NCBI GenBank assembly: GCA_041493035.1
Contig: JBGPYB010000129.1
Location: 1 to 13,505 of the forward strand
Origin: JBGPYB01 sp041493035
Lineage (GTDB): Bacteria > Acidobacteriota > Vicinamibacteria > Fen-336
DNA length: 13,505 bases
Direction: 5' to 3'
The notes under the pieces were generated by a model. The model was not told the origin of the DNA. It saw nothing but the letters and a program-made list of their open reading frames with translations, and searched no databases. The position numbers and the translations under genes are program-made. This document shows, in pieces, positions 6,846 through 12,976 of this stretch. Position 1 is the stretch's first letter. Each line of letters begins with the position of its first letter.

Positions 6846-8630
6846 CTAGTCCCCTTCGTACTTCTCCATGACCGATTCGACGACACGGCGAGAGAGAGCA
6901 TGATAGCCCTCGACCGCCGTCGCGAAGATGTCCCGGGCCAGGGCCCGCGTGCGGGGATGGCGGCCGAGCGCGCCGTAGAGTGGCCGCAGGTACTTCATGC
7001 GGCCGACGCGGAGCAGGACCTCGCGCACACGGCCGAAGACCGGCTCGTGATCCGAGCCACACGCGATCGTCAGCCACTCGACGAGGATCTCGTAGTTGCC
7101 GCGACCCGTCAGCGCCAACGCCGCGTCGAGCCACGCGCAGCTTGACCCGTCGAGGACGCGCGGAAGATGCTGGAGATACACGAGCAGCTCGCGCGGCGCC
7201 CAAGCCGCGATCTGCTCGCGGGAAGGCCGCGCACCGGACTCCCAGCTCTCGGCGAGCCGCGTGAGAGCGGTCAGGGCCTCCGATGCGAAGACCGGCGCGT
7301 TCGCGGGAATGCCCGTCTCGTAGAGCCACGCGCGCGCATCGACCGAAGCCGCCGCACCGGGGAGTGTCTCTTCCACGAAGGCCAGGAACTCCTCCGACGT
7401 GATCGAGGTGAAGCGGTACCGCGCGATGTAGGCGCGCACGAAGCGGTCGAAGCGCTCGCGGCCCACCGTGCGCTCGACCAGTGTGAGAAGGCGGGCGCCC
7501 TTCTCGTACGGAATCGAGGAGAAGGCGTCGTCGGGGTCGATGCCCTGCAGATCGGTCCGGAGCCGGGTGAGCGGCGAGGTCGGGCCGAAGCGGGCGAGCT
7601 CCTGATCGAGCGCGGTCTGGCCGATCGCCCAGTCGATGACCGACCATTGGGGCCCGTGTATCGCTTCCTCGATGCGCCGCTCCGCCCAAACAGTGAAGCC
7701 CTCGTTCAGCCAGAAGTGATCCATGTCCGCATTCGTGACGAGATTGCCAGTCCAGGAGTGCGCCAGCTCGTGGGCCACGACGTCGACAAGGGAGCGGTCC
7801 CCCGCCAAGAGCGTCGGCGTGAGGAACGTCATGCGGGGGTTCTCCATGCCACCGTATGGGAACGACGGCGGCAGCACCAGCATGTCGTAGCGATCCCACT
7901 CGTAGGGCCCGAACAGCGACTCGGCCTTCGCGATCATTTCGTCGATCCCCGCGAACTCCCAGGCGGCCGCGGCAACGGTGGCCGGCTCGGCCCACACTCG
8001 TGCGCGAGGCGAGAGGTCGCGGCTCTCGAGCTCCCCCACGGCCAGGGCCAGCAGGTACGGCGGGATCGGCTGCGGCATGTCGAACAGGAACGTGCGCGTC
8101 CCTGGCACGGGCCCGGGCCGGATGCCGGCGGGACCGGCGGACATCACGGCCGAGAGCGACTCGGGAACCGTGACCTCGGCGTGGTAGGTGACGCGCGCAC
8201 GCGGGCTGTCCTGCAGCGGCACCATGGTGCGGGCGTGGATCGGTTGGAACTGGCTGAAGAGGAATGGATGGCGCTTGCCCTCGGTCTGCGCGGGAGACAG
8301 CCACTGCAGCCCGACGGCGTCGGGCGACGCCGCGTAGCGGAGCGCCACGGCGCGCGTCCCGGGCGGAAGCATGAGACGCAGCCGGCGGCCGAGGATGGCC
8401 ACTTCTTCGCCAAGTTCCCAGGGGACGATTGCGCCGCTTTGGCCAACAACCGTGTCGATGTGCAGCCCCTTGGTGTCGAGGTCGAGCGGACCTGCCGCCG
8501 CCGCCGCGAACTCGAGCACGACCTCGCCGTTCACGACTCGCCGCTCGAAATCGACGGCGAGCGTGAGCCTCAAATGGCGTGTGCGCGGCTGGGTCTCGTC
8601 GAAGAAGGAGTGCGGATCAGGCGTGGTCAT
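6846..8630 (-). CDS. M1-family zinc aminopeptidase, leukotriene-A4-hydrolase-like
   Basis: A 594-aa cytosolic metallopeptidase removing N-terminal residues from peptides. The N-terminal beta domain (about 1-200) carries V-R/I-R-P-G-x-x-P-G-T-R-T-F and P-P-Y-L-L-A-L-A-V-G. The substrate loop G-G-M-E-N is at 260-264. The zinc site is H-E-L-A-H (287-291) followed 18 residues later by E310 in N-E-G-F-T-V-W-A-E, the exact gluzincin HEXXH-X18-E spacing. Y-E-K-G-A-R-L-L supplies the transition-state tyrosine region, and the helical C-terminal domain starting near L-Y-E-T-G-I-P resembles the LTA4H C-terminal domain, as does the length. No signal peptide. A GGAGGGAG (8648..8641) lies 10 nt before the ATG. 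Next to the OPT transporter it fits intracellular trimming of imported peptides. A second copy of its first 25 or so codons and ribosome binding site lies at 9906-10000. Confidence 0.95.
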   Translation of the reverse strand: MTTPDPHSFFDETQPRTRHLRLTLAVDFERRVVNGEVVLEFAAAAAGPLDLDTKGLHIDTVVGQSGAIVPWELGEEVAILGRRLRLMLPPGTRAVALRYAASPDAVGLQWLSPAQTEGKRHPFLFSQFQPIHARTMVPLQDSPRARVTYHAEVTVPESLSAVMSAGPAGIRPGPVPGTRTFLFDMPQPIPPYLLALAVGELESRDLSPRARVWAEPATVAAAAWEFAGIDEMIAKAESLFGPYEWDRYDMLVLPPSFPYGGMENPRMTFLTPTLLAGDRSLVDVVAHELAHSWTGNLVTNADMDHFWLNEGFTVWAERRIEEAIHGPQWSVIDWAIGQTALDQELARFGPTSPLTRLRTDLQGIDPDDAFSSIPYEKGARLLTLVERTVGRERFDRFVRAYIARYRFTSITSEEFLAFVEETLPGAAASVDARAWLYETGIPANAPVFASEALTALTRLAESWESGARPSREQIAAWAPRELLVYLQHLPRVLDGSSCAWLDAALALTGRGNYEILVEWLTIACGSDHEPVFGRVREVLLRVGRMKYLRPLYGALGRHPRTRALARDIFATAVEGYHALSRRVVESVMEKYEGD

Positions 8631-8654
8631 CGAGCGGGGTCTCCCTCCGGCGAC
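8551..8654 (-). repeat. Direct repeat copy 1: 5' end of the intact M1 aminopeptidase
   Basis: About 104 bp covering the ribosome binding site, ATG and first codons (M-T-T-P-D-P-H-S-F-F-D-E…L-T-L-A-V-D) of the aminopeptidase. It matches 9906-10000 in the same orientation at roughly 90 % identity, with a 6-bp (two-codon) gap and a small gap just before the start codon. Homology stops abruptly at both ends. Confidence 0.9.
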
Positions 8655-9008
8655 TCAGTGGCCCGATCGCTTCCGCCGGTCCGGATCGGGTGGCCTCGGG
8701 TCGTAGCGTGAACGGCGCCAGCTCCTCTCCGAGATCAGGACCGGCTCGTCCATGGGGCGCTCCCCCTCTGGGAGCAATTCGGGGCGCGTGGTGGGATCGA
8801 AGAGCCCGTATCTCCACTCGCCGCTCTCGTCCTTGAAGGGCAGCTTCGCGAGGAAGACCGTAGCATCATCCCCGGCGTTGAGAACCGGAACGACGCCCTG
8901 CGCGCCCGTGTTCTCGATCTGTTCGAGCCGCAGGAGCAGTTGCTCTCGGCGAACCCCGTCGCACTCGCGAATGACCCGTTCCAGGAACCGCCGACGATCG
9001 TCGGCCAT
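8655..9008 (-). CDS. Hypothetical protein, 117 aa
   Basis: I do not recognise this family. The N-terminal third is a charged amphipathic helix (R-R-R-F-L-E-R-V-I-R-E…L-L-L-R-L-E-Q-I-E). It is followed by a segment with V-V-P-V-L-N-A-G-D-D-A-T-V-F-L-A and a compact W-R-Y-G-L-F-D-P-T-T-R-P motif, and the C-terminus is basic and Pro/Arg-rich (S-R-Y-D-P-R-P-P-D-P-D-R-R-K-R). There is no signal peptide or membrane span, so it is probably cytosolic. GAGGAGG lies about 6 nt before the ATG, a good start. The aminopeptidase begins 24 bp after its stop, indicating cotranscription and likely a related role. It lies between the two direct repeats, together with the broken secreted-protein gene, so it may have arrived with that segment. 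Confidence 0.75.
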   Translation of the reverse strand: MADDRRRFLERVIRECDGVRREQLLLRLEQIENTGAQGVVPVLNAGDDATVFLAKLPFKDESGEWRYGLFDPTTRPELLPEGERPMDEPVLISERSWRRSRYDPRPPDPDRRKRSGH

Positions 9009-9073
9009 CGGATCCTCCTCAATCTGTGGCCCGTGGTTAAAGACCCCGCTAGTTTGCTCCTTATCGGCTCTCT

Positions 9074-9833
9074 TCAGGCTGGTGCGAGGCTCTTTCGGAT
9101 CCAGTCCAGGCAGGTCTCGGTGTACGAGCGCGATTCGTCCTCGATACGCCCGCGAAGGAGCCGCGCAACGAGTCCCCCCAGCAGCCTGGATCGTCCGCGC
9201 AGGCCCGCCAGCAGAGTGTACCCCTTGCCGTCAGCCGGGGTTCCCAGCCAGAGAACCAGCAGCGCGGCGTCGGTGTAACGGCTGGCGTAGAGCTGCCTGT
9301 CGGCCACGTAGATGGCGCCGCCCGGGTCTCGGTGGATCACGAGGTGGTGGGGCGTGATGGACGGGTCGGGGCCGAGGCCTCCCTTGGCCCAGTAGAGAAA
9401 CTGCTCGACGTCCGTGAGCGGGCCTTCGGGAAGCCCTCGAGATACGTCGCGAGCGGGCTGGCCAGGTCATTCAAGTTCGTGGCACCCGGATGAGCTCACG
9501 AAAATCCTCGGCGACGAGGCGAGGTTTCTTCTCGTCGTACGTGGCGCCCAGTCCCTCGTCCCCACCCCGCAGGTAGGCTTCGGCGTACCCCAGCATCAGC
9601 CGCCGCGCCACCAGGTTCGCCTCGCGTCCCGCGTCGGCGGCGGTCCAGGCCAGGCCCGTGCGAAAACTGGCAATGGCCCGCTCGCCCAGGCGCAGGCCGC
9701 AGTCGCCCCGCTGGCATTTCTGCAGGGCGCCCAGCTCGCGTTCCACGTCGAGGGGCTGCACCGCGGCGATCCCTGGGATCATCGCCGACGCGACCGCTCC
9801 AGAGGCCAGAAGTGCGAGCCCGATCGCGCGCAT
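9074..9833 (-). pseudogene. Secreted protein of unknown family, broken by two single-base shifts
   Basis: The reading frame opens at ATG 9833 with a signal peptide (M-R-A-I-G-L-A-L-L-A-S-G-A-V-A-S-A) and continues through E-R-E-L-G-A-L-Q-K-C-Q-R-G-D-C to …D-F-R-E-L-I-R-V-P-R. At about 9480 the sense passes to a second frame (L-N-D-L-A-S-P-L-A-T-Y-L-E-G-F-P-E). At about 9437 it passes to a third (G-P-L-T-D-V-E-Q-F-L-Y-W-A-K-G-G… to …L-D-W-I-R-K-S-L-A-P-A, stop at 9074). Each change needs one added base; 760 + 2 bases give 254 codons, i.e. a 253-aa protein. The two cysteines in K-C-Q-R-G-D-C could form a disulfide. AAGGA lies 9 nt before the ATG, and a 47-aa remnant ORF ends 2 nt before it (TAG-TG-ATG). 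I do not recognise the family. The gene may be intact in the real genome if the two shifts are assembly errors. Confidence 0.65.
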
Positions 9834-9835
9834 CA

Positions 9836-9979
9836 CTACCCGTCCTTCTCCTGGCTGTTCAAACGAGGGACCAGACACCACGGAGCAGGGATGATTTCAC
9901 GGGCTTCGACGGCGAGCGTGAGGTGCAAGTGGCGTGTGCGCGGCTCGTCGAAGAAGGAGTGCGGGTCAGGCGTGGGCAT
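9836..9979 (-). pseudogene. Remnant of M1 aminopeptidase N-terminus (47-aa leader-like ORF)
   Basis: The ORF starts M-P-T-P-D-P-H-S-F-F-D-E-P-R-T-R-H-L-H-L-T-L-A-V-E, nearly the same as the first 27 residues of the intact aminopeptidase at 8630 except for two missing codons. It then becomes unrelated (A-R-E-I-I-P-A-P-W-C…K-D-G) and stops at 9836, 2 nt before the secreted-protein ATG. It cannot encode a peptidase. Because its ribosome binding site region was duplicated too, it might still be translated and act as a coupling leader for the next gene; that is inference. On the minus strand a TATAGT (10007..10002) just upstream is a possible -10, without a clear -35. Confidence 0.85.
9886..9909 (-). 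promoter_or_regulatory. Candidate promoter element of the secreted-protein gene
   Basis: On the minus strand this block contains CGTGAAATCATCC, closely matching CGTGATATCATCC upstream of the kinase (3757-3734). The shared stretch is about 24 nt with only a few differences and lies 53-76 nt before the ATG here, versus 59-82 nt before the kinase ATG. TGAAATCAT would be a weaker extended -10. It overlaps the edge of the aminopeptidase remnant. Confidence 0.35.
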
Positions 9980-10000
9980 CGGGGCTCTCCCTACGGCGAC
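9906..10000 (-). repeat. Direct repeat copy 2: duplicated aminopeptidase 5' end
   Basis: About 95 bp matching 8551-8654 in the same orientation, including the sequence just upstream of the start codon. Distinct sequence lies on both sides. With copy 1 it brackets about 1.25 kb containing the broken secreted-protein gene and the 117-aa gene. Confidence 0.9.
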
Positions 10001-10079
10001 TACTATAGCCGGCACAACTGCTCGGCCGCCAGAGTTCCGACGACGCCCCGAAGAAGCCAAGCCCATACCCCGAGGCCAG

Positions 10080-11222
10080 CTAGGCGCAACTGAGCAGCGT
10101 TGCCGGGGTCCGCGCTCCCGCCGCCAGAGGGGACCTCCGAACCTGCAAGAACCAGCGCTCGAGCACCAGGTGACGCGCGAACCAGCGCGACCCGAGGAAG
10201 CAGCGGCCCGCGAGGGTCGCGAGGGGCATGGGCAACCGGGCGCGCCGACGCCGCCGGCCGAACCGGGCCCGCAGGGCCTCCGGGTAGGTCCCGAGATCCT
10301 CTCGCCCAAATCGTCCGTTGGCGCTCAGCACCGCGTCGGCCGCCAGGATCCCGGATTCCACGGCGGGGCGGATCCCCTCGCCGCTCGAGGGCGCGGCCAC
10401 GCCGGCCGCGTCCCCGACCAGCAGCAGCCCGTCGCCCACGACGGGGCGGCCGACGCGTTCATAGAGCAGGTAGGCGTGCCCCTGCCAGCGGCCGGGAGCG
10501 TCCGCCGGGATCCTCTTCCGCCGCGCGAGGAACGCCAGGAACTCCTCGACGTGGGCGGGAAGCCCGCGCGGATCCCTGCGCCCGAGCCCCACGTTCAGGT
10601 AGTCCCCCTTCCTCACGCACCAGCCGTAGCCCCTGAGGTCCGCGGAGAAGTACAGCTCGGGCGTCTCGGGGAGCACGCGGCATTCCGACTGCTGGCGCGC
10701 GTTCATCCGGAACTCCACTTCCCGGGAGACAACCAGCGCGGCGGGTGGCGGCGCCCCGTTCAACAGCCGGGCGACGGGACAGAAGTGGCCGCCCGCCCCG
10801 ATCAGTAACGGCGTCCGGATCTCCTCGTTCACGACCCAGAGGCCGGCGTCGCGCCGCAGTCGGGTCACCGGCACACCGGTCCGCTGCCGCGCGCCCGAGC
10901 GCTCCAGGAGGCAGAGGTCCAACTCCCGGCGCCTCAACCCGTAGCCCGCGGTCTCCCCGTAGCGGGTGATCACATCGGGACCGCCCACGCGGCCGGTGCG
11001 GAAGGCGGTGAATGCCTGCAACGTGCGCCCCTGGGCGTACTCCGCAGGGGAGAGGCCGAGGGTCTCAAGCGTCCCGGGCGTGATCCACCCCGCGCAGGGC
11101 TTGTCCCGCGGGAAGGCCGCCTTGTCGAGGATCAGGACGTCCAGGCCGGCGGCCCGGAGTCGGGCGGCGCAGGAGGACCCCGCCGGCCCTCCCCCGACGA
11201 TCAGGGCGTCACATCTCTCCAT
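10080..11222 (-). CDS. Geranylgeranyl-reductase-family FAD-dependent oxidoreductase
   Basis: A 380-aa flavoprotein. The N-terminal Rossmann motif is D-A-L-I-V-G-G-G-P-A-G-S (residues 5-16), followed by the family signature D-K-A-A-F-P-R-D-K-P-C-A-G. Near residue 270-300 is the second FAD-contact motif L-L-V-G-D-A-A-G followed by S-S-G-E-G-I-R-P-A-V-E-S-G, typical of geranylgeranyl reductases. Members hydrogenate isolated C=C bonds of prenyl or fatty chains, usually on membrane lipids or quinones. The C-terminus is very basic and hydrophobic, consistent with membrane association. The ATG at 11222 has GGAG 8 nt upstream; a longer in-frame ORF up to 11924 is out-of-frame translation of the preceding gene. 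It overlaps the methyltransferase by 22 bp, so the two are translationally coupled and probably act in one pathway. The substrate is not determinable from sequence alone. Confidence 0.9.
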   Translation of the reverse strand: MERCDALIVGGGPAGSSCAARLRAAGLDVLILDKAAFPRDKPCAGWITPGTLETLGLSPAEYAQGRTLQAFTAFRTGRVGGPDVITRYGETAGYGLRRRELDLCLLERSGARQRTGVPVTRLRRDAGLWVVNEEIRTPLLIGAGGHFCPVARLLNGAPPPAALVVSREVEFRMNARQQSECRVLPETPELYFSADLRGYGWCVRKGDYLNVGLGRRDPRGLPAHVEEFLAFLARRKRIPADAPGRWQGHAYLLYERVGRPVVGDGLLLVGDAAGVAAPSSGEGIRPAVESGILAADAVLSANGRFGREDLGTYPEALRARFGRRRRRARLPMPLATLAGRCFLGSRWFARHLVLERWFLQVRRSPLAAGARTPATLLSCA

Positions 11223-12493
11223 GGGTACAGCTCCGCCCTGGTCCAGGGCAGATCGTTGAACCCTCGCCGCGCAAACGTCACCTGGAACAACTGCAGCGAG
11301 CCGCTCCGGAAGGCAGCCTCCGAGCCGGCCAGGTAGAGGCGCCAGCTTCGGGCGAAGGCCTCCCCGAAGCGCGCCGCCACCTCGTCCATCGCGTTCTCGA
11401 AACGGGAGCGCCAGTGGGCCAGGGTCACCGCATAGTGCAGACGCAGGTTCTCGACGTCGAGGATCGAGAAGCCGCCGTGCTCCAGCACCCCGCGCGACAT
11501 CTGTCCCAGCGTCGGCGGGCAGGCGCCGGGGAAGATTCGCTGCCGGATCCAGGCGTTCAGGGCGCCGGGCTGGTCGCGTCCGATGAAATGCAGCAGCCCA
11601 CGGCCGTGGGGCCTCGCGAGGCATCTGTCGATGACCTCCCCCAGGACGCGGTAGTTCTCGAGGCCGACGTGCTCCAGCATTCCCAGCGACACAAAAGCGT
11701 CGAAGCGGCCGCGGATGCGGCGGTAGTCGTCCTCGAGGAACACGACACGCCCCTCGAGCCCCTCGCGGGCGGCGCGATCCCGAGAGTAGCGGACCTGTTC
11801 CGTGGAGATGTTGTAGGCCGTGACGGTCACGCCGTAGTGGCGCGCCATGTGGAGGGCCAGGGCGCCCCAGCCGCTCCCGGCCTCGACCACCGATTCTCCG
11901 GGGCGCAGGCGAAGCTTGCGGCACACGTGGTCCATCTTGGCGACCTGCGCATCCTCGAGGCCGTCGTCGGGGGAGGGGAAGTAGGCGCTGGTGTACAGCA
12001 TCTGATCGTCGAGCCAGAGACGGTAGAACTCGTTGCCCAGATCGTAATGACGATGCACGTTGTCCCGGGAGGCCCGGAGCGTGTGGCGACCAAGCAAGAT
12101 GAGCGCGCTGGTCGAGGAGGCGCGGTCTTCGACGGCGTGGTAGACCGCCTCGAGGGCCGCCACCAGATCCCCGTGAACCTCCACGCGCCCGGAGCTGTAG
12201 GCGTCGCCGAAGCGCCCTTCGGGGTCGAGGAGCACCCTCAAGAGCGTCGCGCGGTCGCGAAAGGCGACCGTCGCAACCGACCCAGGCCCGCCTTCGGAGA
12301 GAACCGTCCCGTCCGCCAGAACGAAGCGCAACTCCACAGGGCCGAGGCTGCCCCGGAGCAACCTACGGAGGGCGCGGTCCCGGCTCCGGAGCGCCCCGGC
12401 GCCTACGAACGCCGCGGCGCCCTCGTCGAGGGATCGATCACGGCCAGAAAGCACCCGCATGCCATTTTTGGTAATGAGCAAGGGGGATGCCAC
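11201..12493 (-). CDS. Cyclopropane-fatty-acid-synthase-like SAM methyltransferase
   Basis: A 430-aa Cfa-family protein, which transfers a methylene or methyl group from SAM to unsaturated acyl chains of membrane phospholipids. An N-terminal domain (about 30-140) precedes H-Y-D-L-G-N-E-F-Y, the SAM-binding loop V-V-E-A-G-S-G-W-G (202-210), the L-E-H-V-G motif with E274, H302 and I304 in L-L-H-F-I-G, and Y354. These are the counterparts of the bicarbonate-site Glu, His, Ile and Tyr of E. coli Cfa. The conserved Cys of Y-S-C-A-Y is Ser169 here (Y-T-S-A-Y-F). The start is uncertain. GTG 12493 is the longest in-frame start but lies 17 nt from GGGAGG (12516..12511). An ATG at 12501 has ideal 9-nt spacing but is out of frame, so one base may be missing. 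An internal ATG is at 12460. It overlaps the next gene by 22 bp. Confidence 0.92.
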   Translation of the reverse strand: MASPLLITKNGMRVLSGRDRSLDEGAAAFVGAGALRSRDRALRRLLRGSLGPVELRFVLADGTVLSEGGPGSVATVAFRDRATLLRVLLDPEGRFGDAYSSGRVEVHGDLVAALEAVYHAVEDRASSTSALILLGRHTLRASRDNVHRHYDLGNEFYRLWLDDQMLYTSAYFPSPDDGLEDAQVAKMDHVCRKLRLRPGESVVEAGSGWGALALHMARHYGVTVTAYNISTEQVRYSRDRAAREGLEGRVVFLEDDYRRIRGRFDAFVSLGMLEHVGLENYRVLGEVIDRCLARPHGRGLLHFIGRDQPGALNAWIRQRIFPGACPPTLGQMSRGVLEHGGFSILDVENLRLHYAVTLAHWRSRFENAMDEVAARFGEAFARSWRLYLAGSEAAFRSGSLQLFQVTFARRGFNDLPWTRAELYPWRDVTP

Positions 12494-12607
12494 GCCGGCA
12501 TCCGACCCGACCTCCCTCGACGCCGCGATCAGGCCAGCAGCGAGCTCAGGTTGGGACGGCAGCCTGCCGGAAAGGCGTGCGCCGTCCCCCCGCGGCCCGT
12601 AAACTGT

Positions 12608-12628
12608 GCGCGTCCTCGGCGGACGCGC
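12608..12628 (-). promoter_or_regulatory. Strong hairpin in the leader of the methyltransferase gene
   Basis: A perfect 8-bp inverted repeat, GCGCGTCC / GGACGCGC with a 5-nt loop, about 115 nt upstream of the methyltransferase start. No real T-run follows in either direction, so it is not a classical intrinsic terminator; it could be a leader structure, a protein-binding site or a weak terminator for the small gene upstream. The rest of 12494-12735 shows no ORF or convincing promoter; a TTGACC (12723..12718) with TATGGT (12697..12692) has an over-long 20-nt spacer. Confidence 0.4.
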
Positions 12629-12735
12629 GAATCGAACGAGCCTCCCAGCCTACGGCGACAATCACGAGGCGAGCGCTCCCAGGATTAGGGGACCATAGAC
12701 CTGGAACCGCCAATCGGGGTCAAGTGAGTCTTCAA

Positions 12736-12939
12736 CTATGAAGATGAATGAGAAACAATGTACGAGAGCAAGAGAAGGAGGAGAACGACGTATACGATCA
12801 GGACGGTCAGGGTGAACTTGCCCTTCTGGCTCATGCCTCCCGCTGGGTCCTGCTCTCGAGCCTCAGCCCTTCGTGCAAGATCACGGAGCTCGCCGTCGCC
12901 TTCAGGAACGTGCGTCCCAGGCATGGTCCCGGGCCGCAC
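12736..12939 (-). CDS. Small single-span membrane protein, unknown function
   Basis: The C-terminal 32 residues form a textbook small membrane protein: M-S-Q-K-G-K-F-T-L-T-V-L-I-V-Y-V-V-L, six leucines, S-Y-I-V-S-H. That is a basic cytosolic start and one helix of about 21 residues, with the C-terminus probably outside. The full ORF (67 aa, GTG 12939) adds a charged N-terminal part (P-E-G-D-G-E-L-R-D-L-A-R-R-A-E-A-R-E) that looks protein-like. Starts at 12939 (GTG), 12924 (ATG) or 12834 (ATG) are possible and none has a well-spaced ribosome binding site; GGGAGG lies only 1 nt before 12834. I do not recognise the family. The membrane segment is convincing; the start and the N-terminal half are not, since their first residues coincide with a stretch resembling an internal piece of the aminopeptidase gene. 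Confidence 0.5.
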   Translation of the reverse strand: MRPGTMPGTHVPEGDGELRDLARRAEAREQDPAGGMSQKGKFTLTVLIVYVVLLLLLLSYIVSHSSS

Positions 12940-12976
12940 GCCCGCGAGACCCGCGGGCGGTGCGCTTCTTCGGGGA

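Noticed and set aside
6820..8304. 494-aa minus-strand ORF over the aminopeptidase
   Set aside because: Out-of-frame shadow; the HEXXH-X18-E site is in the other frame.
11223..11924. Upstream extension of the flavoprotein ORF
   Set aside because: The added residues are out-of-frame translation of the methyltransferase; the Rossmann motif begins right after ATG 11222, which has a ribosome binding site.
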